A stretch of 44,891 nt of DNA from Acidobacteriota bacterium (GTDB taxonomy: Bacteria; Acidobacteriota; Terriglobia; Terriglobales; Acidobacteriaceae), in the NCBI GenBank assembly GCA_003225455.1, contig QIAB01000069.1, positions 1 through 44,891 of the forward strand. Reading direction: 5' to 3'. The notes under the pieces are model-generated. The model ran no database searches, was not told where the DNA came from, and saw nothing but the letters and a program-made list of their open reading frames with translations. A program made the position numbers and the translations under genes. This document shows, piece by piece, positions 36,411 to 44,325 of the stretch; within the stretch, counting starts at the first letter, position 1, and each line of letters opens with the position of its first letter.

Positions 36411-37346
36411 TCACTTCGCCTCGGCCTCCAATTGCGCGTCGATTCTTACATGGCCGCTCGAGACCGCAACCTTCTTTTCCCACAGCTTAAAGCCGCTCTT
36501 CTTCACCACCAGATCGTGCTCTCCGGAGGCGACTCCCACCGAGGAGGGCGTGCTCCCAACGAACTTTCCATCGACTTCAATGTCAGCGCCATCGGGAGTT
36601 GATGAAACCTCCAACTGCGCTGCTGTGCTTTGCTCTGGCGACGCAGCGGGTGATGCATTTGAGTTTGGTGCTGCCGCAGCGGCAGGTGGCTGGGCGGCTT
36701 CAAATTTGACGCGGTCGAGTTGCGTGTCCCCGTTCACATAGGCGGTAATTTCGGTGCCCTTAGGAATGGTGATGTCTTTGCCGTGCATGAACAAGAAAAT
36801 CGGAGCAGCAGGGAAAAAAACGATCGAGGTCGCGACGATCCCGCCAGTCATAACTCCGGTATGTCCACCTCCTTTGACTTCTTTGATGGCACGCAGAGGT
36901 GCCTTTTCGTGAGTGACAAGCCGTACGGAGTCGATATTGACGTTAAGCTTGCCGCCGCGCGCCATCCTGCGCTTGGATTGCGCCTCGGTTACGGTCGCGA
37001 AGGCGATCTCACCCTTCGGAATGACGAGGAGGCCACCAACTCGCACGTCGTCCATAACCTCAAAATCCAAAGTATCTCCCACGCGCGCGTCTGCAGACGA
37101 TATGTTCCGGCCGGTCCTAAGCCGCACTGGGGTCCCATCCTCCAGCACGAAGCCCTTGGGATTTTTCGCCGCTGTCTGTGTTTGAGCTGGCGCAGCAGGT
37201 TGCGTGGGCGGCTCTTGCGCCGGTTTAGGAGGAGAATTCTGTTCAGCGCCGTTTTGTGAAGGAGGCTGTGCCGTGTCTGTCTGCGCCAAGAGAACCGAAT
37301 GCGCAACCCATAACAAAAGCGCGAAGACGATGAGGGTTCTGATCAT
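36411..37346 (-). CDS. Exported PEGA-domain protein
   Basis: A 311-residue exported protein. The leader MIRTLIVFALLLWVAHSVLL is followed by a Pro/Gln-rich linker. A central beta-rich part follows (GFVLEDGTPVRLRTGRNISS, GLLVIPKGEIAFATVTEA, IPKGTEITAYVNGD), then a second Ala/Pro linker. The C-terminal PEGA-type domain (about 245-308) reads LEVSSTPDGADIEVDGKFVG, HDLVVKKSGFKLWEKKVAVS. PEGA domains are surface or periplasmic beta domains found in envelope proteins. The start is the ATG at 37346 with AGGAGAG upstream. It is transcribed towards the family B pair. Confidence 0.87.
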   Translation of the reverse strand: MIRTLIVFALLLWVAHSVLLAQTDTAQPPSQNGAEQNSPPKPAQEPPTQPAAPAQTQTAAKNPKGFVLEDGTPVRLRTGRNISSADARVGDTLDFEVMDDVRVGGLLVIPKGEIAFATVTEAQSKRRMARGGKLNVNIDSVRLVTHEKAPLRAIKEVKGGGHTGVMTGGIVATSIVFFPAAPIFLFMHGKDITIPKGTEITAYVNGDTQLDRVKFEAAQPPAAAAAPNSNASPAASPEQSTAAQLEVSSTPDGADIEVDGKFVGSTPSSVGVASGEHDLVVKKSGFKLWEKKVAVSSGHVRIDAQLEAEAK

Positions 37347-37541
37347 GACTACTCTCCTTGCGATCTTTCGGATCAGATAACTGGGCTGCCGGGAAGGGGG
37401 TAAGTATTGCGGAAATTCGTGACAGAAGCAAGCGTAAAGAGTGCCGGGTCGCCGAGGGCATTCGCCTAAACGCCTGGGACTCCACATAGAACCGCAGCTC
37501 TTTGGCCACTTTCTTTCGGGTCCGAATGTCGCGCTTCTAGC

Positions 37542-38027
37542 CTATTGTTGGCTCTTGGCCACGGCTGGAGCGGATGCATCGGTTTTTGGGGGCCCATTGG
37601 CCGCTTTAATCAACTGCCTTGGCCAGTCTTCGGCGATGGCGGCGCAGGCGTCTTTGACTGCATTGCCCAGGATGCGCGTCGAGTGGCTCATGATCGAATC
37701 CCCTTCTTTGTTAAAGACGACGACTTTGTTGTCGCGTGAAATCAATTCTTTGCCGCCCTCATGGTCGAACAAAACAACATAGTCAGCCTTTTCCTGTTTG
37801 TTGTTGACGATCACCGCCGGACAACGTTCGCCAAAGGTCTTGATGATTTCTGCAGTTTGTGGCCGCGCGCCACCCTTGTCGGCGCCTCCGAAACCACCCG
37901 AACTCCCGCCCACGCCGCCGGAAATCTCCCAGGATTTGCTGTCCGTAACGTAAACGCGAGGCTTCTCCGCGGCCGCAACGAAAATAGCCCAAACCAGAAC
38001 GAGGCAGACTGCCAATATTGATTTCAT
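37542..38027 (-). CDS. Small exported hypothetical protein
   Basis: A 161-residue protein with a signal peptide (MKSILAVCLVLVWAIFVAAA). A Gly-rich loop follows (GGVGGSSGGFGGADKGG), then VNNKQEKADYVVLFDHEGGK, VVVFNKEGDSIMSHSTRILG and a helix NAVKDACAAIAEDW. The layout (exported leader, ADY strand, a serine or lysine turn, then a C-terminal Cys-containing helix) is loosely like the family B proteins 1.5 kb away. The start at 38027 has AGGAGT upstream. The function is unknown. Confidence 0.75.
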   Translation of the reverse strand: MKSILAVCLVLVWAIFVAAAEKPRVYVTDSKSWEISGGVGGSSGGFGGADKGGARPQTAEIIKTFGERCPAVIVNNKQEKADYVVLFDHEGGKELISRDNKVVVFNKEGDSIMSHSTRILGNAVKDACAAIAEDWPRQLIKAANGPPKTDASAPAVAKSQQ

Positions 38028-38153
38028 TCTGCACTCCTGTTCCTTGCAGAAGATAGGAGGAAAGCTATTCCTGAAAAGATTTGAACCCATGTCGAAGCGG
38101 AAAGTTGCTCGTAAGCGACGCGATCGCAGAGGGACTGGCAGTGATCCCAAGGA

Positions 38154-38188
38154 ACTGACGACTGACAACTAACAACTAGCCACTGAAC
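38154..38188. repeat. Degenerate heptad repeat directly after the moeZ stop
   Basis: Five successive 7-base units: ACTGACG, ACTGACA, ACTAACA, ACTAGCC, ACTGAAC. The array ends at base 38188, and the MoeZ-like gene's stop codon begins at 38189-38191 on the minus strand, so the array abuts the gene exactly. Confidence 0.85.
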
Positions 38189-39361
38189 TCAGTACTTGGG
38201 CATCTTGGGATCCACGCGGTCGGCCCAGGCCAGTATTCCGCCGGCAAGATTGTGAACTTTCTTAAAGCCGGCTTGCCGCAGGAAGTCCACAGCCTTGGCA
38301 CTGCGCGCGCCAGAGCGGCAGTGAGCCACGATCTCGCGGCTGGAATCGAGCTCATGCACACGCTTGGGCAGATCGCCGAGCGGGATGAGATGGCCATTGA
38401 TATTGCAGATCTGGTATTCGTGGGGCTCGCGGACGTCGAGGACAAAGATATCCTCGCCTGCATCCAATCGCCGCTTCAGTTCTTCCACTTGAATTTCCGG
38501 AACTCCTGCTTCCACGGTCTTCTCCTCGCCGCGAATTCCGCAAAACTCATTGTAGTCGATGAGCTTTGTAATGCTCGGATGCTTGCCGCACGCCGGGCAG
38601 TCAGGATTCTTGCGCAGCTTGAGTTCGCGGAACTTCATGCCCAGCGCGTCAACCAAAAGCAGACGGCCGATCAGCGGGTCGCCTTGGCCGAGGATGAGCT
38701 TGATGGCTTCGGTTGCCTGAATCACGCCGACAAGCCCCGGCAAAATGCCCAGCACTCCACCTTCAGCGCAGGAAGGGACCAGCCCCGGCGGTGGCGGCTC
38801 AGGATACAGGCAGCGGTAGCACGGGCCTTCTTCGGTGGCAAACACGCTGGCTTGCCCTTCGAAGCGGAAGATCGAACCGTAGACGTTCGGCTTGCCCGTG
38901 AGTACGCAGGCGTCGTTCACCAGGTAGCGGGTGGGGAAATTGTCGGTGCCATCGGCGATGATGTCGAAATCACGGAAAAGCTCGAGCGCGTTGTCGCTGG
39001 AAAGCCGCGTTTCGAACTTTCGGATATTCAAAAATGGGTTAATCGCTTTGAGCTTCTCTGCCGCGGAATCCAGTTTCTTGCGGCCTACATCAGCAGTTGA
39101 GTGAATAATCTGGCGCTGGAGATTGGTGTAGTCCACCACGTCGAAGTCGACAATTCCGAGCGTACCGACGCCCGCCGCCGCCAGGTACAAAGCCAGCGGC
39201 GATCCCAGTCCGCCCGCCCCGATGCACAGCACCCGCGCCGCTTTCAGCTTCTGCTGCCCTTCCATGCCCACCTCCGGCATGATCAAGTGGCGCGAATAGC
39301 GCAGGATTTCGTCGTTAGTAAGCGTTGTGGTCGCGGGCTGGACTTCGGTTAAGGTTGCCAT
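38189..39361 (-). CDS. moeZ: MoeB/ThiF-type adenylyltransferase with rhodanese domain (MoeZ-like)
   Basis: A 390-residue E1-like enzyme that adenylates and then thiocarboxylates the Gly-Gly tail of small sulfur carriers. The ThiF/MoeB domain (about 15-265) has RYSRHLIMPEVGMEGQQKLK, the nucleotide motif CIGAGGLGSPLALYLAAAGV, DFDVVDYTNLQRQIIH, and the zinc Cys pairs CYRC and CPAC. A linker leads to a C-terminal rhodanese domain (about 290-385) with LDVREPHEYQI and the active-site Cys in VAHCRSGARSAKA. The start at 39361 gives MATLTEVQPA. It follows the MoaD-like gene on the same strand after a 184-base palindromic repeat element. The two probably form a sulfur-transfer pair for molybdopterin, thiamine or cysteine. 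Confidence 0.9.
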   Translation of the reverse strand: MATLTEVQPATTTLTNDEILRYSRHLIMPEVGMEGQQKLKAARVLCIGAGGLGSPLALYLAAAGVGTLGIVDFDVVDYTNLQRQIIHSTADVGRKKLDSAAEKLKAINPFLNIRKFETRLSSDNALELFRDFDIIADGTDNFPTRYLVNDACVLTGKPNVYGSIFRFEGQASVFATEEGPCYRCLYPEPPPPGLVPSCAEGGVLGILPGLVGVIQATEAIKLILGQGDPLIGRLLLVDALGMKFRELKLRKNPDCPACGKHPSITKLIDYNEFCGIRGEEKTVEAGVPEIQVEELKRRLDAGEDIFVLDVREPHEYQICNINGHLIPLGDLPKRVHELDSSREIVAHCRSGARSAKAVDFLRQAGFKKVHNLAGGILAWADRVDPKMPKY

Positions 39362-39545
39362 ATTTAGTAATTGTGCGATTTGGTAATTGAGTAATTTGCT
39401 TCTTTGCGAACTTCGCGTATCTTTGCGTCCTCTGCGGTCACAAGCTTTTGACTTTGGGCGAGGAAAAGATTTTAAGCGCAAAGTTCGCTAAGCTGGCGGA
39501 AACGTCGCAAAGAAAAGCCAGCCTAAATTACCCAATTACCAAATT
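39362..39545. repeat. Palindromic element built of 8- and 7-base repeats between moaD-like and moeZ
   Basis: The right side carries 8-base units AATTACCC, AATTACCA, AATTTCAC, AATTGCTC and AATCCCTC from 39526 to 39565; the last two reach into the MoaD-like gene. The left side (39364-39398) is an imperfect inverted copy of the same octamers. Between them lie CTTTGCG units in both orientations. The whole 184-base gap can fold into one long hairpin. The left arm sits immediately upstream of the moeZ start codon on the minus strand. Confidence 0.8.
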
Positions 39546-39836
39546 TCACAATTGCTCAATCCCTCTCCCTCCAGCGATCGAGGGCACTATGGAAATGTTA
39601 TCAGCTTCCCTAACGGCAGTGGCTTCCTTCTGGAGATAGCGAACATCTTCGTCGTTCAGGTAAACGTTGACGAAGGCGCGCAGCTTCCCATCTTCGGTAT
39701 AAAGATGCCGTCGCAGGTCAGGATGCTGTGAGACCAGCCCGCTCAATGCCTCTCCGACCGTGGAACCTTTTACTTCAACCGCAGGTTGCTTGCCGGCATA
39801 CTGCCGCAACGGCGTGGGAATGTGGATCTTCGGCAC
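39546..39836 (-). CDS. MoaD/ThiS-like sulfur carrier protein with extension past Gly-Gly
   Basis: A 96-residue ubiquitin-fold sulfur carrier. It shows KIHIPTPLRQYAGKQPAVEV, the helix STVGEALSGLVSQHP, LRAFVNVYLNDEDVRYLQ and the C-terminal strand ADNISIVPSIAGG. In active carriers the protein ends at Gly-Gly, which is thiocarboxylated by MoeB/ThiF-type enzymes. Here GG is followed by six more residues, RGIEQL, encoded by the 8-base repeat array. It would need trimming by a JAMM-type protease, or it is impaired. The start is a GTG at 39836 and the ribosome site is weak. It is followed on the same strand by moeZ. Confidence 0.8.
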   Translation of the reverse strand: MPKIHIPTPLRQYAGKQPAVEVKGSTVGEALSGLVSQHPDLRRHLYTEDGKLRAFVNVYLNDEDVRYLQKEATAVREADNISIVPSIAGGRGIEQL

Positions 39837-40044
39837 AGATAGATGATGCCATAAGCACGCCGCAGGATTCACCTGAGCCCTTTGGTCGGATCTGTCGTCT
39901 GAGAAAGAGCCAAGGGCACAGCCTTTTGCAGCAGCATTAGACCTGTGGATTCCCATAATGGTGCTCCACTCGGTTACAATATAGATTCAAATAGTCTCGT
40001 CTTTCTGTGGCGAGTATCCCTGGCAAGCATTCCCTGCTTCAAAA

Positions 40045-41664
40045 ATGGTCCAAACCCTTTCAATGCTTGCGATGTTTCTCGCCGGGCGGGGGATCTCGAA
40101 GTACTTCCAACAGCATTTTCTCGACAAAACTTTCCAAAACCTTTATCACGCCAACGCGTTCGATCTGGCGTTGCTGATACCTTATTTTGTGGTTCTCATC
40201 CTGCTCGCGTCCTATGGCATCCATCGCTATATCCTGGTTTATCTCTATTACAGAAATAAAGAGAAACACACGGTCGAGCCGCCGGGCTATTTTTCCGAAC
40301 TGCCGCGAGTTACAGTTCAGCTCCCGATCTTCAACGAGCAGTTTGTGGTTGAGCGGCTTCTCGACGCGATCTGTCGGGTGAATTACCCCCTCGAGAAACT
40401 CGACATTCAGCTTCTCGATGACTCGACTGACGAAACGAAGGCTGTTGCCCGCGGTCTGGTCGAATACTATGCTGACCGCGGGTTCCCCATCACGTATCAC
40501 CACCGCACCAATCGCGAGGGCTTCAAAGCGGGCGCCTTGGCGGCGGGAATGAAAAGCGCAAAGGGCGAGTTCATCGCCATCTTTGACGCAGACTTCGTGC
40601 CGCCTGAAGACTTTCTGCTGCGCACCATCCACCATTTCACTGATCCCAAAATTGGCATGGTGCAAACGCGCTGGACTCACATAAACCGCAACTATTCATT
40701 TCTCACCGAGGTGGAAGCGATTCTGCTCGACGGCCACTTTGTTTTGGAGCACTCCGGCCGTGCGCGCAGCAACGTGTTTTTCAATTTCAACGGAACCGCC
40801 GGAATATGGCGGCGTAGCGCGATTGAAGAAGCCGGTGGCTGGCAACACGACACGCTTACTGAAGATACGGACCTTTCATACCGCGCCCAACTCAAAGGAT
40901 GGAAGTTCGTCTATTTGCAGGATGTCGAGTGCCCCGCCGAATTGCCGGTCGAAATGACGGCGTTTAAAACCCAACAGGCCCGCTGGGCCAAAGGCTTGAT
41001 TCAAACCGGCAGGAAGATTCTGCCGCGGGTCCTCAAGAGCAATCAGCCCTTCCACGTAAAGCTTGAAGCCTGGTATCACCTGACCGCGAATCTGAGCTAT
41101 CCGCTTATGGTTGTGCTTTCGGTGCTGCTGCTCCCCGCTATGGTGATTCGCTTCTACCAGGGCTGGTTTCAGATGCTCTACATCGATCTGCCCCTTTTTC
41201 TGGCTTCGACGTTTTCTATTTCCAGTTTTTATCTGGTCTCGCAGCGTGAACTTTTTCCGAAGACCTGGCCGCGCGCCTTCCTTTATCTACCGTTTCTCAT
41301 GGCACTCGGCATCGGCCTGACCGTCACCAATACCCGCGCAGTTCTCGAAGCGCTTCTGGGCAAACAGACAGCATTTGCCCGGACTCCGAAATACCGGGTC
41401 GAGTCAAAAAAAGACAAGATCAAGTCCAGCAACTACCGCCACCGCCTGGGATGGGTGCCGTGGATCGAGCTGCTGATCGGCAGTTACTTCGCGCTGACCG
41501 TCTACTACGCGCTGGTCAACGAAAATTACATCACAGTTCCCTTCCTGGTTCTGTTTGTGATCGGGTATTGGTACACAGGTCTGATGTCGCTATTGCAGGG
41601 CCGCCTCGCTGGTCTGTCGCTCAGTACGGAAGCGCATACCAAACCGTTTCCGGTCGGCGTCTAG
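40045..41664 (+). CDS. Processive GT2 glycosyltransferase, cellulose synthase/mannan synthase-like
   Basis: A 539-residue integral membrane glycosyltransferase of the CesA/CslA superfamily. An N-terminal membrane segment (ALLIPYFVVLILLASYGIHR) precedes the GT-A domain, which holds the D,D,D,QxxRW set: LDDSTDETK, IFDADFVPPE, TEDTDLSYR and QQARWAKGL. Five or six C-terminal membrane segments follow (LSYPLMVVLSVLLLPAMVIR and others to LLIGSYFALTVYYAL). Enzymes of this type make beta-linked polysaccharide or secreted sphingolipid-like sugars. There is no PilZ domain and no BcsB-like partner nearby, so the product is unknown. Confidence 0.92.
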   Translation: MVQTLSMLAMFLAGRGISKYFQQHFLDKTFQNLYHANAFDLALLIPYFVVLILLASYGIHRYILVYLYYRNKEKHTVEPPGYFSELPRVTVQLPIFNEQFVVERLLDAICRVNYPLEKLDIQLLDDSTDETKAVARGLVEYYADRGFPITYHHRTNREGFKAGALAAGMKSAKGEFIAIFDADFVPPEDFLLRTIHHFTDPKIGMVQTRWTHINRNYSFLTEVEAILLDGHFVLEHSGRARSNVFFNFNGTAGIWRRSAIEEAGGWQHDTLTEDTDLSYRAQLKGWKFVYLQDVECPAELPVEMTAFKTQQARWAKGLIQTGRKILPRVLKSNQPFHVKLEAWYHLTANLSYPLMVVLSVLLLPAMVIRFYQGWFQMLYIDLPLFLASTFSISSFYLVSQRELFPKTWPRAFLYLPFLMALGIGLTVTNTRAVLEALLGKQTAFARTPKYRVESKKDKIKSSNYRHRLGWVPWIELLIGSYFALTVYYALVNENYITVPFLVLFVIGYWYTGLMSLLQGRLAGLSLSTEAHTKPFPVGV

Positions 41665-41766
41665 CGCGAGTTGCGTCACGATTTCTTCCTTTTGCTTGAC
41701 CTCTCGTTTAGAATCCTACCGCCTCTACATCCAGCCCTGACGTCGGCTGCTCCCAAGGAGGATCCG

Positions 41767-42765
41767 ATGAACCACCGTAAGTTTTTCGCCTTCATTTTCG
41801 CCAGCATTGTGCTCCTGCCTCTGCTTAGCTGTGGCGGGCATGATTCTGATGAAAAGTACTTTCTGATTTCTGCCAATATCAAGATACGGTACTGGGAAAT
41901 GGCGGGCGCGGGCTTCTCCCAAGCCGCTTCCGATATAAAGGTGCGGTCCAAATTCGATGGGCCGGACGACTACAATCCGAAGGCCGAGCAAGAGGCTCTG
42001 CAGAAAGCAATTCAGCAAAAAGCCACAGGAATTTTGATCTCCGTAGTCGATCCGGCCTTAATGAAAGATGACATCGATCGCGCCATCGCCTCCGGTATTC
42101 CAGTAATCACAGTCGACTCCGACGCGCCATCCAGCAAACGCCTGTTCTTCATTGGCACCAACAATTACCAGGCTGGGGTGATCGGTGGCCAACGTCTGGC
42201 CAAAGAACTCAATGGAAAGGGCAACGTTGCGGTTTTCACGGTCCCGAGCTACGGCAATATGAGTGAGCGATTGCGCGGCTATCGCGAAGCGCTGCAAGCA
42301 AGTCCCGGAATCAAGATCACTCGCGTCGTTGATATCCAAGGCGATCCCCGCGTCGCCTTCGACACCGCAACTCAAATTATTGGGAATGAAAAGAAGGAAA
42401 AAATTGACGCCTTCGTGTGTGTGGAAGCACTCTCAGGCAAAGAAATCGCAAGCGTATTAAATAATAACGGTGTCAAAGGCAAGGTCGTCATGGCCATGGA
42501 TACAGATCAGGACACGCTGGAGTGGATTCAAAAGGGCGTGATCACCGCCGCCATTTCACAAAAGCCGTACACCATGAGCTATGTGGGACTCAAAATGCTG
42601 GACGACTTGTACCACCACAAGCTAAACAACTTGAGCGCGGACTGGTCAAAAGATGTGTTTGCCCCGATCCCCGCATTTGTGGATACCGGATCCTCGCTCG
42701 TCGATAAGAGCAACGTTGATGCTTTCATACAAGCTCAGAAATCGATGACCGGAAACCGGAAATAA
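41767..42765 (+). CDS. Orphan periplasmic sugar-binding lipoprotein (ribose-type)
   Basis: A 332-residue binding protein of the type 1 periplasmic fold. A lipoprotein leader MNHRKFFAFIFASIVLLPLL ends in the lipobox Cys at residue 22 (LLSCGG). Mature motifs include FSQAASDIKV, KAIQQKATGILISVVDPALM, IASGIPVITVDSDAPSSKRL, FIGTNNYQAGVIGGQRLAKE and VVMAMDTDQDTLEWIQKGVI. These match ABC sugar-binding or AI-2-binding-like proteins. AAGGAGG precedes the ATG. No permease or ATPase gene is adjacent, so it may work with a distant transporter or as a sensor. Confidence 0.9.
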   Translation: MNHRKFFAFIFASIVLLPLLSCGGHDSDEKYFLISANIKIRYWEMAGAGFSQAASDIKVRSKFDGPDDYNPKAEQEALQKAIQQKATGILISVVDPALMKDDIDRAIASGIPVITVDSDAPSSKRLFFIGTNNYQAGVIGGQRLAKELNGKGNVAVFTVPSYGNMSERLRGYREALQASPGIKITRVVDIQGDPRVAFDTATQIIGNEKKEKIDAFVCVEALSGKEIASVLNNNGVKGKVVMAMDTDQDTLEWIQKGVITAAISQKPYTMSYVGLKMLDDLYHHKLNNLSADWSKDVFAPIPAFVDTGSSLVDKSNVDAFIQAQKSMTGNRK

Positions 42766-42792
42766 TAGAAACAATTTGTGCCTGAGGTCTTC

Positions 42793-44106
42793 ATGCGCAA
42801 GCTGCTGCTCATTTTTTGTCTATTCGTTCAGCTATCGTGGGCCTTAGACCGCCAACCGAATGCTGATTACCACGCTCGCCGCCAGGCCCTGGCCAGCAAA
42901 ATAAAAAACGGGGTGGTGCTGCTGTTTGCGCCCAACGAGGCGGAGGGGCCCAATGATCTATTTGGATATCGTCCTGACGACAATTTCTTTTACCTTTCCG
43001 GGTGGCCAGAGCCGGGCGCGGCGCTGCTGATTGCCGCTTCGCCGGAACATCCTTATACCGAGATTCTGTTTCTTCCTGATCACAATCCATCTCAGGAAAA
43101 GTGGACCGGACCAAAACTTGGTCCCGAGAATCCCGATGCGGCCAAAATTACCGGCTTTGATCGGGTGGTGGCGATGGACAACCTGCGATCTGAACTCATT
43201 CGCCTGCTGCCCGGGCCCAAGGCGAGCGTCTATACCGATATCCCCGAGGGGCAACAGGTTTCGAATTCCACCGCGGCTTTGGACTGGCTCAAACGCGCCA
43301 ACAGCTTTCCGGTTTACGTTTCTTTTCAGGATGTGAGGCCGCCGCTCGCTTCACTTCGCACGGTCAAAGACGCCGGCGAAATCGAGCGTATTCGCAAGGC
43401 GACCGATGCTTCCATTGCTGCGCACCTGGCAGCAATGCGTGCCATTAAGCCCGGAATCACCGAACGCGAAATTTCCGCACTCATGCAGTACGAATGGGGC
43501 AAACGCGGCTGTGAGCGCTCCGCCTACGCCCCTATCGTGGGATCGGGCTTTAATTCCACCGTGCTGCACTATTCGCGGGATTCGGAAACTGTCAGAGACG
43601 GCGACGTTGTCTTGATCGATGCGGCCGGCGAATACTCCATGTACGCCTCTGACATCACTCGTACGCTGCCGGCGTCAGGAAAATTCACGGCGCGACAGCG
43701 TAAGATTTATGACATCGTGCTCGGAGCGCAACGTGCGGCCATTGCCGCGTTCCAGCCGGGAGAATCCACGCTCAAGAAGGACCACCTAAACTCGCTGCAC
43801 GATGTTGCATACAATTACATCAATACGCATGGCAAAGACTCGCATGGCGAGCCGCTGGGGAAATATTTTATTCATGGGCTGAGTCACTACGTAGGACTAA
43901 ATGTGCATGATGAAGGCGACTATGAGGTCGCTGTCGGCCCGGGAATGGTATTCACGATCGAGCCGGGGATCTACATCCCAGAAGAAAAGTTGGGTGTGCG
44001 CATTGAAGACGTCTTTTATGTGGATATCACGGGTAAGCTGATTAACCTTGCCGGCACACTGCCCCACACCGCGGATGAAGTCGAGCACGCCATGGCTGGG
44101 CAGTGA
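42793..44106 (+). CDS. Exported Xaa-Pro aminopeptidase (M24B)
   Basis: A 437-residue metallopeptidase that cleaves an N-terminal residue before proline. A signal peptide (MRKLLLIFCLFVQLSWALDR) precedes an AMP_N domain (about 25-155: LASKIKNGVVLLFAPNEAEG). The creatinase-fold catalytic domain follows. The five metal ligands are visible: DAAGEY and SDITRT (two Asp), HGLSHYVGLNVHD (His), FTIEPGIYIP (Glu) and VRIEDVFYV (Glu). The ATG at 42793 is preferred over the GTG at 42778 because the signal peptide begins there. It lies 27 bases after the binding protein and probably shares its transcript. Confidence 0.93.
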   Translation: MRKLLLIFCLFVQLSWALDRQPNADYHARRQALASKIKNGVVLLFAPNEAEGPNDLFGYRPDDNFFYLSGWPEPGAALLIAASPEHPYTEILFLPDHNPSQEKWTGPKLGPENPDAAKITGFDRVVAMDNLRSELIRLLPGPKASVYTDIPEGQQVSNSTAALDWLKRANSFPVYVSFQDVRPPLASLRTVKDAGEIERIRKATDASIAAHLAAMRAIKPGITEREISALMQYEWGKRGCERSAYAPIVGSGFNSTVLHYSRDSETVRDGDVVLIDAAGEYSMYASDITRTLPASGKFTARQRKIYDIVLGAQRAAIAAFQPGESTLKKDHLNSLHDVAYNYINTHGKDSHGEPLGKYFIHGLSHYVGLNVHDEGDYEVAVGPGMVFTIEPGIYIPEEKLGVRIEDVFYVDITGKLINLAGTLPHTADEVEHAMAGQ

Positions 44107-44157
44107 GCCAGAAACTCGCATCAGCGCCTCATTTTGATATCCTAAGTCATCGTGCGG

Positions 44158-44298
44158 ATGATGTGGTGGTTCGTGATTTTGGCCTCGGGCGGAGGGGCGG
44201 TGCTGTGGGCTGGCTTATCGCTTTACATTCGTGTGCGCCGCCATATAAAGCAAGCCGCCGAAAAGGACACTTTGCAGGGCGGAAGCGAGCCACTCTGA
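44158..44298 (+). CDS. Small single-pass membrane protein
   Basis: A 46-residue frame beginning MMWWFVILASGGGAVLWAGL. It has one membrane helix (about 2-24), a basic stop-transfer segment YIRVRRHIKQAAEKD and a short polar tail ending GGSEPL. The topology would be N-out, C-in. It fits the space between the aminopeptidase and bioY with 51 bases after the former and 27 before the latter. The start could be the GTG at 44152 or ATG at 44158 or 44161, and no strong ribosome site is visible. The good hydrophobic and positive-inside pattern supports a real gene. The role is unknown. Confidence 0.6.
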   Translation: MMWWFVILASGGGAVLWAGLSLYIRVRRHIKQAAEKDTLQGGSEPL

Positions 44299-44325
44299 CC
44301 CAAAACTTCTAGCTAAGGACTGAAC

